Assembly: GCA_041605955.1 (NCBI GenBank) | Contig: JBFIXI010000041.1 | Coordinates: 1 to 36,244 of the forward strand | DNA length: 36,244 nucleotides | DNA from: JAHEJX01 sp041605955 | Lineage (GTDB): Bacteria > Actinomycetota > Acidimicrobiia > Spongiisociales > UBA5794 | Direction: 5' to 3' | In this document: positions 15,787-24,254 of the stretch, one piece after another | Layout of the letters: each line of letters starts with the position of its first letter | Position numbering within the stretch: the stretch's first letter is position 1 | The notes under the pieces: generated by a model | The model's input: the letters and a program-made list of their open reading frames with translations, nothing else | Database searches by the model: none | Told to the model about the DNA's origin: nothing | Program-made: the position numbers and the translations under genes

Positions 15787-16682
15787 TCGGAGCCGACCTG
15801 GGGCCGGTCGGTGTCTGGAGTGGGCACCTTGGTCGGATGCGTGCCCCCGAGTCACGCCATTGCGTCGCGGCGCTGGAGGATATGGGGTGGAGGGCGCTGT
15901 GGATACCGGAGGGCCTACACCTCAAGGAGGCCTTTTCCCACGCCGCCCTGTTGCTGGGAGCCACCGGGCGCCTCGTGGTGGCTACCGGCATTGCCAACGT
16001 GTGGTCGCGCTCGCCGACCGCGATGATCTCGGGCGCAATGGTCCTCGGGGAGGCCTACCCCGGTCGCTTCGTTCTCGGCATCGGGATCAGCCACCCCGAA
16101 TCGATGGGGCCGCTGGGTCATCCATGGAAGCGGCCCGTCGCAGAGATGGAGCGCTACCTCGACGGTATGGAAGCAGCCCAAGACCGCTACCTCGCGCCTC
16201 GGCCCCGCCAGCCCGTCCCGGTGCTTCTCGCCGCGCTCGGGCCACGGATGCTCCGGCTCGCTGCGAGCCGTACCGCCGGTGCTCACCCGTACTTCGTCCC
16301 CGTCGAGCACACTGCATTCGCCAGGGAGACGCTCGGTCCGGACGCGTTCCTGGCAGTGGAGATTGGAGCGGTGCTCCAATCGGATGCCGAGGAGGCGCGC
16401 CGGCTCGCCCGCAAACACATGGAAAACCCCCTCAGCCTGGGCGCCTACCGACGGAACTTGTTGCGATTGGGGTGGACCGAGGCGGATCTGGAAGCGGGAG
16501 GTTCCGATGCACTTGTCGATGCTCTGGTGGCATGGGGCGATCCCGACCGGGTAGCGGCCCGGATCGCCGCCCACCATGGCGCCGGAGCCGACCATGTTTC
16601 CGTTCAGATCTACACCAAGCGCCGGGACGAGTTTCCCATCAGAGGCTATGCGGCGGTGGCTGCGGCAGCGGGCCTGCCGTGA
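15783..16682 (+). CDS. F420-type LLM-class oxidoreductase (first copy)
   Basis: A 299-residue luciferase-like monooxygenase-fold enzyme of the TIGR03620 type, expected to use coenzyme F420 or a flavin. GTG 15783 overlaps the MFS stop. Seen: GVWSGHLG at the start, ALWIPEGLHLKEAFSHAALL, VVATGIANVWSR, GRFVLGIGISHPE, PVLLAALGPRMLRLAASRTA, GAHPYFVPVEHT and the C-terminal GADHVSVQIY. A close relative sits at 33902-34813, the same motifs being nearly identical. The long frame that continues upstream of 15783 is only antisense or out-of-frame DNA of the MFS gene. The substrate is unknown. Confidence 0.88.
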   Translation: MIGADLGPVGVWSGHLGRMRAPESRHCVAALEDMGWRALWIPEGLHLKEAFSHAALLLGATGRLVVATGIANVWSRSPTAMISGAMVLGEAYPGRFVLGIGISHPESMGPLGHPWKRPVAEMERYLDGMEAAQDRYLAPRPRQPVPVLLAALGPRMLRLAASRTAGAHPYFVPVEHTAFARETLGPDAFLAVEIGAVLQSDAEEARRLARKHMENPLSLGAYRRNLLRLGWTEADLEAGGSDALVDALVAWGDPDRVAARIAAHHGAGADHVSVQIYTKRRDEFPIRGYAAVAAAAGLP

Positions 16683-16924
16683 TGGCCCTCTCGGCTCGAC
16701 ATGCTTGCCCTTGGCACCGCATGCCGGCCCTTCGTACACGCCGCACCTCCTCGAGGCACCAAATCCATGCAGACAAGACGCGAGAAAAGGAGAGCACGGT
16801 GGCGAAGGACTCCCCCGGGGGGTGAAGGCGATTCTGGGTTCCGACATCGTCGCAGCCGTCGATCGCCCGCCGGGCGGCTGAATCCAACCAAACGACGCAC
16901 ACATATCGAGAGCAAGGGAAGACC

Positions 16925-17353
16925 ATGACCGACAGAGGAGACATGCAGGATCAGGCTGCGGCGCGCGAGCAGGTTCTCGACGAGATCCGAATGCGACGCG
17001 GCTTCACCCTTCCCCTCCACGAGCTGATGGCCGACGTGGACGTGGAGATCCTGCGCCGTTACAACGATCTCGCCGGGTACGTCATCTTCGATCCGGAACC
17101 GCGGGCGCTCGACCTCAAGACTCGTTTCCTGGTGCTGGTTGGGATCACGACGGCAGTCAGGGGCGATCGGGAGGGCGTCGAGTGGAGCACGCGAATGGCG
17201 ATGGAATACGGAGCCACCGAACGGGAAGTCCTCGAAGCCATCGTGTTGGCGGGATTACCGGCCGGGAGTCCTGCGGTCGAGTTCGCCGCCAGGGCGTATA
17301 CCGAAGCGAAGGAAGGGCGTGGCTGGGTGGAAGGCAGCGGCCATGATGGCTGA
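16925..17353 (+). CDS. Carboxymuconolactone-decarboxylase-fold (AhpD-like) protein
   Basis: A 142-residue all-helical protein of the CMD/AhpD superfamily. ATG 16925 follows AAGGGAAG. Family-like parts: KTRFLVLVGITTAVRGD, EWSTRMAMEYGATEREVLEA and AGLPAGSPAVEFAARAY. In peroxidase-type members a CxxC and nearby His form the active site; here that part reads GVEWSTRMAM and has neither Cys nor His, so it is not an AhpD-type peroxidase. Its stop overlaps the start of the following OYE/FAD reductase by 11 nt, so the two are co-translated and probably work on one substrate. The 242 bp before it hold only short fragments (a good ribosome site and GTG at about 16800, closed after eight codons). Confidence 0.78.
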   Translation: MTDRGDMQDQAAAREQVLDEIRMRRGFTLPLHELMADVDVEILRRYNDLAGYVIFDPEPRALDLKTRFLVLVGITTAVRGDREGVEWSTRMAMEYGATEREVLEAIVLAGLPAGSPAVEFAARAYTEAKEGRGWVEGSGHDG

Positions 17354-19382
17354 GCCCCCCGAGACGGAAGTCGCCACGACTCGCTCTGCGCGGTATCCCA
17401 CCCTGTTCTCCCCCCTCGCCATCGGTCCCAAGACAGCTCGGAACCGGGTGTGGATGACCGGGCACGGCACCCAGCTCGTCAAGGACCACAACTTCACCGA
17501 CGCCCATGTTGCCTATTACGCCGAGCGGGCCAAGGGTGGGGTCGGGGTGATCACGATGGAAGCCATGGCGGTCCATCCGACAACCCAGCCATACGAGGGG
17601 AAGATCTTTGCGTTCGATAGGCGCGTCGTCCCCAACTATCGCAAGATCGCCGCCGCGGTCCGCGTCCACGGCACCTTGGTGCTCGGCCAGCTGTGGCACC
17701 GGGGGCGCCAGACCGACAGCATGGTCAGCCGGCTACCGGTGTGGGCCCCGAGCGCGGTCCCGGGCGTCGTGTACCGGGAGATGCCACATGAGATGACGAC
17801 GGACGAGATTGCCGAAATCGTCGCCGGGTACGAGACGTCGGCCCGCTGGTGCGTCGAGGGGGATCTGGACGGCGTCGAGATCCACGCGCTCGCCCACGGA
17901 TACTTGTTGGGCAATTTTCTGTCGCCGGCGACCAACCACCGTACCGACGCCTATGGCGGGTCGTACGAGAACCGGCTCCGTATCGTGATGGAGATAATCG
18001 ACCGGGTACGGGCCGTGGTGCCGCCAGATCGTATGCTGGGAATCAGGATCAACGGCGACGATGGAGAGATGGAAGGGGGGCTCCGCCCTCCGCAATGGGC
18101 CGTGATCGCCCGCAGCCTCGCCGACACCGGGTCGCTCGACTTCATCTCAGTGAGCCAGGGGACCTACCTCAACCGCATGCTGATCTACCCGGCCACGCCA
18201 GAGCAGCCCGGCTACCAGGTACCGGCCACGGCACAAATCAAGGCAGCCGTCCCGGAGCTTCCCGTGGTCGTCGTCGGGAGGATCACAACGCCAGAGCTGG
18301 CCGAGTCGATCCTGGCGTCGCACAAGGCGGACATGATCGGGATGACCAGGCAGCTGATCGCCGACCCGGAGTGGCCGCGGAAAGCACTCGAGGAGCGAGA
18401 CGACGACATTCGGCCATGCGTGGGCGCCAACTGGTGTATGGCGGCAATCGTGAAGACGCCGCTGGCCTGTGTGCACAATCCCGCCGTAGGTAGAGAGGCC
18501 GCGCTCGGCGTAGGGACGCTGGTCCCGGCCGCCACCCCGCGTCGGATTGCCGTCGTCGGTGGCGGACCGGCCGGCATGCGGGCGGCGTTGGTGGCGGCCC
18601 AGCGTGGCCACTCCGTGACGCTGTACGAGCGAGACCACGAGCTTGGTGGCCAGGTGAACTGGCTCGCCAAGGCAACCTCGTACCGGGAGATGCGCGGCAT
18701 CGTCGATTGGCTGCGATCCCAGATCGAGAAGACGGAAATCCGGGTCGAGACCGGGGTGGAAGCGACGGCCGACCCGCTCATTGCTGAAGGCTTTGATGCC
18801 TTCGTCATTGCCACGGGCTCGACGCCGCGCCGTGACGGCTGGACGGCGCTTCATCCATTCCGCTGGGGAGACGGTTCACAGGTGGAGGGAACGGACCAGT
18901 GGAACGTGTACACGCCGCTCGAGATCCTGCACGACGAGGTGGACGTCCCCAGTTCCTGCCTGATCCTCGACGACGTCGGGGAGCGGCAGGCCGTCGTGGT
19001 GGCCGAATACCTCGCCGAGCGGGGCCACCCGGTCGAGATCGTGACCCGGCTGTCACATATCGCGCCGGGGCTGGCCAATAGCCGCGACATCGGCAGCACC
19101 CACGCCCGGCTGAGGAAGATGGACGTTGTGTTCACACCGAACCACGAGATCGCCCGCATCGAGGAGGATCGGGTTGAGCTGCGCGACGTGCACACCGGGG
19201 ACATCGTGGTTCGTGAGCCGGTCGACGCGGTCGTCCTCGTGACCGGGAACCGGGCGAACGACGACCTGCTGCGGGAGCTGAAGCAGCGCGGCGCCGACGC
19301 GCGCGGCATCGGTGACTGCCTTGCACCGCGACGAATCTTCAACGCTATCTGGGAGGGTGAGCTGGCAGGACGCGAGGTCTGA
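17343..19382 (+). CDS. Old-yellow-enzyme/FAD two-domain reductase (2,4-dienoyl-CoA-reductase/TMADH-like)
   Basis: A 679-residue enzyme like FadH or trimethylamine dehydrogenase: an FMN TIM barrel, an iron-sulfur segment, then an FAD/NAD(P)-binding domain. Starts at ATG 17343 or 17346. Seen: TLFSPLAIGPKTARNRV, QLWHRGRQ (about 117-124), the substrate motif EIHALAHGYLLGNFLSP with RTDAYGGSYENRLR, VVGRITTPE and MTRQLIADPEW (phosphate-binding end of barrel), then CVGANWC...LAC (about 359-376), then IAVVGGGPAGMRAAL, the FAD Rossmann motif, and FVIATGSTPR. The Fe-S segment normally has four Cys; here the second is Ala, leaving three. It is coupled to the CMD protein. Likely it reduces a C=C bond or oxidises an amine; which one is open. 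Confidence 0.9.
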   Translation: MMAEPPETEVATTRSARYPTLFSPLAIGPKTARNRVWMTGHGTQLVKDHNFTDAHVAYYAERAKGGVGVITMEAMAVHPTTQPYEGKIFAFDRRVVPNYRKIAAAVRVHGTLVLGQLWHRGRQTDSMVSRLPVWAPSAVPGVVYREMPHEMTTDEIAEIVAGYETSARWCVEGDLDGVEIHALAHGYLLGNFLSPATNHRTDAYGGSYENRLRIVMEIIDRVRAVVPPDRMLGIRINGDDGEMEGGLRPPQWAVIARSLADTGSLDFISVSQGTYLNRMLIYPATPEQPGYQVPATAQIKAAVPELPVVVVGRITTPELAESILASHKADMIGMTRQLIADPEWPRKALEERDDDIRPCVGANWCMAAIVKTPLACVHNPAVGREAALGVGTLVPAATPRRIAVVGGGPAGMRAALVAAQRGHSVTLYERDHELGGQVNWLAKATSYREMRGIVDWLRSQIEKTEIRVETGVEATADPLIAEGFDAFVIATGSTPRRDGWTALHPFRWGDGSQVEGTDQWNVYTPLEILHDEVDVPSSCLILDDVGERQAVVVAEYLAERGHPVEIVTRLSHIAPGLANSRDIGSTHARLRKMDVVFTPNHEIARIEEDRVELRDVHTGDIVVREPVDAVVLVTGNRANDDLLRELKQRGADARGIGDCLAPRRIFNAIWEGELAGREV

Positions 19383-19508
19383 GGGGCGGCGGGCGCCTCC
19401 CCGTCCGTAGAATCGACATGAGACCGGCGATGCGAGACACGACGGAACGAGGAGGGCGAGTCTGCACATGGCGCGCTGCGGGATTCGCCTCCGTCCGATG
19501 ACGCCGGC

Positions 19509-20894
19509 ATGACTGGGCGCTCCGATCCGGCACCGACGACCAAGAGCCTCGCTGAATTCGTGGCCGGGATCCGGTACGACTCTCTGCCGGCAGCGGTGAC
19601 GGCCAAGGCGCGGGGCTGTGTCCTCGACTTCTTGGGGGCCGCCGTCGCCGGCTCCCGCCGGGAGCATTGCCGAGCCGCGGTGGGCCTGGTCTCGTCGTTC
19701 GGCGGAGTCCCGGAGGCGACGGTCCTCGGCCAAGGTCGATCGACCTCCGCCCCGTGGGCGGCATACCTCAACGGAGTCTTCGGATCATCCACCCCACAGC
19801 AGGACGATGTCTGGAAGGAGTCGCTCGGCCATCCAGGCGTAGGCACCCTCCCGGCGGCGTTCGCCCTGGGGGAGCGCTCCGGAGCGTCGGGGCGGCGATT
19901 ACTGCAGGCCGTGGTCGCCGGTTACGAAGTGGCGATGCGCATCGGCTCGGCGGTAGGGAAGGAGAGCCTCAACCGGGGCTGGCATCCCCGGGGAGGCGTC
20001 AACTACTTCGCGGCGGCCACCGCCGGCACGTCTGCCCTGGGGATCCAGGATCCCGATGTCCACCTGCGGGCCCTGAGCCTTGCGGGCAACACCGCCGCGG
20101 GCCTGACCGGGGCGTCCTATTACTACGACGCCTGGTACACGTTGTCGGGCAACGCCTCCCTCAACGGCGTGCTCGCTGCACTGCACGCACAAGCCGGCTA
20201 TAGCTCCGGACCGGAGATCCTCGAGGCGGCTCACGGCGGCTACCTCCGGGTGGTGGTGGACGAGGCCGACTGGGACGCACTGGTGCGCGGGCTCGGCGAG
20301 GAGTGGCAGATCCTGCGAATCGGCCAGAAGGTCCACGCCTCCTCCGGCGCCACGCACGCCGCCATCGACGCCACGCTCCAGATCGTGCAAGAGCACGATA
20401 TCCGGCCGGATGACATAAGACAGGTGCGGATCCGCGGCTTCCGTTCGATGGTGGGACGTACCGGCAGGCCGTTCCCGCAGAACCTCGTCCACGCCGGGAT
20501 GAGCGTCCCGTTCCTGGTGGCGGCGGCGATCCGCGACCGCAAAGTGGGGCTCGACCAGACGGGGCCCGAAGCACGGCAGGACCCGGTGCTGCGCTCGCTA
20601 CAGGAGCGGATGGAGCTGGCAGAGGATCCGGAGCTGGAGGATCTCGCGCCGCGCTATCTCGGTGCCGCAGTAGAGATAGACACCACCGACGGACGCACCG
20701 CCTCCGCTCGTGTCTTGGTCCCCAAGGGCGACGCTGAGAACCCGCTGAGCCCCGCCGAGCTGGAGGCGAAGTTCCACGACCTTGCCGGCCCGGTGCTCGG
20801 CGCCGAGCAGGCGATGGCGGTAGTCGAAGCGGTGCGCCGCCTCGACGAGTTGGACGATCTCGAGCCGCTGCTGGCTCCGTTGCGGATCGCCTGA
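19509..20894 (+). CDS. MmgE/PrpD family protein (second copy)
   Basis: A 461-residue MmgE/PrpD protein with ATG start at 19509. Seen: KARGCVLDFLGAAVAG in the N-terminal domain, the active-site segment reading GVFGSSTPQQDDVWKESLGH followed by PGVGTLPAAFALGE, GYEVAMRIGSAVGKESLNRG, and KVHASSGATHAAIDA in place of the usual KPYP-HxxxHAAID motif. The first copy has the DDTH active-site form, this one has QDD, so the two are distant paralogs with probably different substrates. It lies 126 bp after the OYE reductase on the same strand. The 126 bp show no gene. Confidence 0.87.
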   Translation: MTGRSDPAPTTKSLAEFVAGIRYDSLPAAVTAKARGCVLDFLGAAVAGSRREHCRAAVGLVSSFGGVPEATVLGQGRSTSAPWAAYLNGVFGSSTPQQDDVWKESLGHPGVGTLPAAFALGERSGASGRRLLQAVVAGYEVAMRIGSAVGKESLNRGWHPRGGVNYFAAATAGTSALGIQDPDVHLRALSLAGNTAAGLTGASYYYDAWYTLSGNASLNGVLAALHAQAGYSSGPEILEAAHGGYLRVVVDEADWDALVRGLGEEWQILRIGQKVHASSGATHAAIDATLQIVQEHDIRPDDIRQVRIRGFRSMVGRTGRPFPQNLVHAGMSVPFLVAAAIRDRKVGLDQTGPEARQDPVLRSLQERMELAEDPELEDLAPRYLGAAVEIDTTDGRTASARVLVPKGDAENPLSPAELEAKFHDLAGPVLGAEQAMAVVEAVRRLDELDDLEPLLAPLRIA

Positions 20895-20914
20895 GCGGTT
20901 CGGGGCCTTTCCGT

Positions 20915-22084
20915 TCAGCACCCGGCCGGTCGCGACCGAAGCCGTCCGGCACCAGCGAGCAAGGCAGCGCCTACCAGCCACACGGCTGCCACCAACCAGG
21001 CGACGGTGAACGAAACTGCCCCGGCCGTCCAGCCGAACACAACGGGCCCGATCGCGCCGCCGGCCGAAGCAACTGATTGACCGAACCCGGTGGCGGCTGC
21101 CGGTGCGTCGCGATGCCGGTAAACGATGGCGTAGACATATGCGCCCTGCCAGCCCCACACGGTGGCGAAGGCCAGCAAGGGAGCTGCGACCTGCAGGCCA
21201 CTCACGCCGGGGGCGAGGAGGAGTAACCCAACCGAGCCCACCGCCAGCAGCGCGGCGAGAAAGCCTGTTCCGTCCGAGTCGCGCCGGTCGGTCAACAGGC
21301 CGATGCCGATCCGGATGGCGATACCGGCGAGGCTGCCGACCGCGACGAGCCGGCCGGCGGCCGACTCGGCGAGGCCCCGTTCCACCGACGAGGTCACGAC
21401 GAACCCGGCCAGCGAGGCGGATGCCGCCGCCCCCAACGCTCCCGACAGCCCGAGCAATATCAGCGGTCGGGAGGGTCGAGGAGCGCGCTGCCGGGAGAGG
21501 CCCACCGTCCGTCCGTGGCTACCCCCGGGCACCGCAATCGCCAGCAGCAGCGCTGCCAATGCAGCACCGCGATACGCCCAGCGCCATCCCACCGTCAAGG
21601 CAACGGCGGGCACCGCAACCCCTGCCAGGAAGATGGCGATCGGCACCGACGACTGCTTCATGGCAAACACCAACGCCTGTCGGTGCGGGTCCACGTTGGA
21701 CGACAGCGCCCAGTTGACCGCAGGCTGTCCCACCGCGTGACTGAGCCCGGAAGCGGCCAGGGCTACAGCCAGCCCGGCCGGCGTGCCGACTAGGAATCCG
21801 ATCGAAGCCAAAGAAGCCGCCACCAGCAAGGCGGAGGCTCGCATCCCGAGAGGCCAGCCAATCCGCTGCACGTAACGGCCGAACGGGGCCGAGAACAGCG
21901 ACATCGCCAGGAAGTAAGCCCCGATGGCGACTCCCAGCGTGGCAACGCTGATGTCGAGATCCTGGCGAATACTCACCGCCAGAGTGCCCGTGAGGAAGGC
22001 AGGTAGCGAGGAGGAGATGGTCAACAAGTTCCCGGTGACGACCAGCCGGGTGGTGTCGACCGGCCGTCCGGAATCCCGACTCAC
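20915..22084 (-). CDS. MFS transporter (second copy)
   Basis: A 389-residue major facilitator carrier with about 12 hydrophobic helices, weakly related to the one at 14566. The start chosen is GTG 22084, which overlaps the TGA of the alpha/beta hydrolase (GTGA) and gives VSRDSGRPVDTTRLVVTGNL; the frame extends further upstream but only antisense into the hydrolase. Seen: the first-half loop GRYVQRIGWPLGMR, SHAVGQPAVNWALSSNV, VFAMKQSSVPIAIFLAG (as in the VKQSG segment of the other copy), and the second-half loop RIGIGLLTDRRDSDG. With the hydrolase it forms a two-gene minus-strand operon. The substrate is unknown. Confidence 0.88.
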   Translation of the reverse strand: MSRDSGRPVDTTRLVVTGNLLTISSSLPAFLTGTLAVSIRQDLDISVATLGVAIGAYFLAMSLFSAPFGRYVQRIGWPLGMRASALLVAASLASIGFLVGTPAGLAVALAASGLSHAVGQPAVNWALSSNVDPHRQALVFAMKQSSVPIAIFLAGVAVPAVALTVGWRWAYRGAALAALLLAIAVPGGSHGRTVGLSRQRAPRPSRPLILLGLSGALGAAASASLAGFVVTSSVERGLAESAAGRLVAVGSLAGIAIRIGIGLLTDRRDSDGTGFLAALLAVGSVGLLLLAPGVSGLQVAAPLLAFATVWGWQGAYVYAIVYRHRDAPAAATGFGQSVASAGGAIGPVVFGWTAGAVSFTVAWLVAAVWLVGAALLAGAGRLRSRPAGC

Positions 22085-22902
22085 GACAGGTCGGACAAGA
22101 AGTCGTCGAGCAGCGCGGCGAACCGATCCGGGACATCCTGGGCGATCCGGTGCCCGGCGCCGGCCACCGTGACACCGCGGGCGCCCGGGATCATCGAGAC
22201 GAGCCGCTCCATCCGATCCGACGGAAACGTAGGTGACTCCGCTCCTCGTAGCACCAGGGTGGGGCACCGCACCCGGATCTCGTCCCAGATATCCGCCTCG
22301 AGTGCCGCCTCGGTGGTGGCCACTCCGGGCGGGTAGAACCGGCTCACCATCGACCCGTCGGGGAGCACCTGAAATGAGTGATCGAGGACGTGGTCCCGCA
22401 TCATTTCAGACCAGCGGGACCCATGCGGCAACCTTGCCCGGGCCGTCGCAAGATCGGGGAACGTGTGCTCCTCGAGTATCTCTCGTTGTGCCCGCCGGCT
22501 CCGCTTCGGATCGAGTGAGAGGCCCGGGTCGGCTACAACCAGCCCTGCCACCTCGGCGGGGAACCGAGACGCATGGAGCAATCCAAGGTTGCCGCCGGTG
22601 GCAGCCCCGACCAGGACGTAGCGATCCAATCCGACCTGCTCGACCACTCCGGCGACATCGGCCAGATGGTGATCGAGCGTGTAGCCGGCGGATGGATAAT
22701 CCGACCTTCCGTGGCCCCGGTAGTCCATCGCCAAGTACCGGTTAGGAGCCTCCGAAGCGGCGATGGCGAAGTCCCAGACCCTGGCATTGGTCCGGTTGGG
22801 GTGCAGCAATAGGACCGGGGGCTCGCCTCCCGGCCAAACCACTATGTGGATCGTCCTTCCCGGGAGTGGCACGAATTCCGACAGCGGCGCCTCTGCTTCC
22901 AC
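22081..22902 (-). CDS. Alpha/beta hydrolase-fold protein with Ala in place of Ser (GAATG elbow)
   Basis: A 273-residue alpha/beta hydrolase with GTG start at 22902. Fold parts: VLLLHPNRTNARVWDF (oxyanion region, about 30-45), AMDYRGHGRSDYP (about 58-70), the elbow LVGAATGGNLGLL (about 97-109), LRGAESPTFPSDRM in the acid loop and VTVAGAGHRIAQDVPDRF with the conserved His251. The nucleophile position in GAATG is Ala101, as in the hydrolase at 9164. The RutD group of pyrimidine degradation has a comparable GHALG elbow, so loss of the Ser has precedent. It overlaps the MFS gene and is divergent from the aldolase gene (107-bp gap). Confidence 0.85.
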   Translation of the reverse strand: MEAEAPLSEFVPLPGRTIHIVVWPGGEPPVLLLHPNRTNARVWDFAIAASEAPNRYLAMDYRGHGRSDYPSAGYTLDHHLADVAGVVEQVGLDRYVLVGAATGGNLGLLHASRFPAEVAGLVVADPGLSLDPKRSRRAQREILEEHTFPDLATARARLPHGSRWSEMMRDHVLDHSFQVLPDGSMVSRFYPPGVATTEAALEADIWDEIRVRCPTLVLRGAESPTFPSDRMERLVSMIPGARGVTVAGAGHRIAQDVPDRFAALLDDFLSDLS

Positions 22903-23009
22903 GGTCGTGTGTCTACCACGTGCCGACCCCGTCCGAGCAATAGAAGAAGCGGAACGCGCGATCAGCTCGCCGGCGCTACGTTGCGCCGCGAGTATCCGGA
23001 GGAGGAGCT

Positions 23010-23702
23010 ATGACGAGTCGAGTGTGGGAGCTGATCGCAGCTGACCGGCCGGCCGTCGGGACCTACGCAACGCTGCAGGACACGGCCGTCGTCATGATGC
23101 TGGCCGCGGCCGGACTTGATTTCGTTCGTTTCGACCCTCTCAACCACGACTACTGCGGCCGGTTTCCGGACCTGATGGCGGCGGCCCACGAGGCGGGTCT
23201 CACCGTCTGGGTGCGGGTTGCCAACGACCCCCAACAGGTCGCCACCGCGGCCGCTCTCGGCGTCGACATCGTCACGATTCCCGAGGTCCATTCGCCGTCC
23301 GAAGTCGTTGCCGCGCTCGACGCTGCTCGTGAGGTCGTTCCGGAGGGAAGCGCTTTCGCGATCGGGGGCCAGATCGAAGACGCAACCGGCTTGGCTGGGC
23401 GAGAGGCGATCGTGGCAACGGATGGACTGCGCGTGGTCCACAGCGGACGCAACGACCTGGCGAGGTCGCTCGGTGTTCCCGGAGAACCGTTCCACCCCGC
23501 CGTCCTCGCCGCCGAGGAACTGGTGGTGGAAGCTGCCATGTCCGCCGGCAAGCAGGTGTCCCTGCATCACCCGTTGACCGAGGACGGGATACGACGGGCC
23601 CGCATTTGGTGGGAGCGGGGAGCCCGGATCTTCACATTCGACACCGATCGTGCAATGCTCGCCCGCAATCTGGAGGCAATCGCCGAGGCTCTCGCCGGGT
23701 AG
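23010..23702 (+). CDS. HpcH/HpaI-type aldolase/citrate-lyase family protein
   Basis: A 230-residue class II, metal-dependent aldolase-type TIM barrel. ATG 23010 follows GGAGGAGGA. Seen: AAGLDFVRFDPLNHD (His of the active site, about 33-47), VRVANDPQQVATAAALGVDI with TIPEVHSP, the metal Glu in GGQIEDATGL, and DGLRVVHSGRNDLARSLGVP, the typical xGPxDLxxSLG segment with its Asp, then PFHPAV. Members cleave 4-hydroxy-2-oxo acids to pyruvate plus an aldehyde, or act as malyl-CoA-type lyases. The exact substrate cannot be told. It is convergent with the VOC gene. Confidence 0.82.
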   Translation: MTSRVWELIAADRPAVGTYATLQDTAVVMMLAAAGLDFVRFDPLNHDYCGRFPDLMAAAHEAGLTVWVRVANDPQQVATAAALGVDIVTIPEVHSPSEVVAALDAAREVVPEGSAFAIGGQIEDATGLAGREAIVATDGLRVVHSGRNDLARSLGVPGEPFHPAVLAAEELVVEAAMSAGKQVSLHHPLTEDGIRRARIWWERGARIFTFDTDRAMLARNLEAIAEALAG

Positions 23703-23772
23703 GCGACCAGTCGGCGGGCTCCGTTTCGTCATCCTGACGTGATTGCGCGGCGCGGTCGGACGCCGGCAGATC

Positions 23773-24153
23773 TCAGAGCTGGATGAGTTCGACTCGCACT
23801 CGGTCCGGCGTGTGCAGGAAAGCGATCGTCCTGCCGCTGGCGAGCCGTTCCGGGCTGGAGACAAGAGTGGCGCCCATACCGACGAGACGCGCGATGTCGG
23901 CGGTGATGTCGTCGCTCTGAAAGCCGATGTGCTCTAATCCGAACCGGGAGTCCGGCTGTTCTGCTGCCAGTTGCTCATTCGGCCGGGGGCCCGAGATGAA
24001 GATGGGAACGCCGTTGTCGCTAACACATCGGACGAATCGATCTCCCTCGGATCGCACTTCGTCGCTCTCGACGCTGACACCGAGAGCCTGCGACCACCAG
24101 TCCGCTGACGCGCTCGGATCGGGGCTCTTGATGTGGACATGGTGGAATAGCAT
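23773..24153 (-). CDS. VOC-superfamily (glyoxalase/dioxygenase-fold) protein
   Basis: A 126-residue protein with two beta-alpha-beta-beta-beta units of the vicinal oxygen chelate fold: FHHVHIKSPDPSASADWWSQ at the start with its metal His, DNGVPIFISGP, GLEHIGFQSDDITAD with a second His, and the final TPDRVRVELIQL with the metal Glu. Typical size for single-domain glyoxalase-like isomerases or epimerases. ATG 24151-24153 follows CCGGAG. It is divergent from the operon that begins at 24255, with a gap of 101 bp. Confidence 0.85.
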   Translation of the reverse strand: MLFHHVHIKSPDPSASADWWSQALGVSVESDEVRSEGDRFVRCVSDNGVPIFISGPRPNEQLAAEQPDSRFGLEHIGFQSDDITADIARLVGMGATLVSSPERLASGRTIAFLHTPDRVRVELIQL

Positions 24154-24254
24154 GTTGACTCCGGTTCGCTCGACATTGAGAGTATCGCCTCGTTCGAGAC
24201 CGCGATCGAGTGGCGGACAAACGTATACGATCGGGCTGAAGGAAGGCCGGGACG

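Noticed and set aside
14413..15855. 480-codon minus-strand frame
   Set aside because: Antisense to the MFS transporter; composition dominated by Arg, Gly, His and Asp without any family pattern.
16800..16924. Gene starting at the GTG with a good ribosome site near 16800
   Set aside because: The frame closes after eight codons (TGA); no Sec-type motif or hairpin supports reading through, and the rest is not protein-like.
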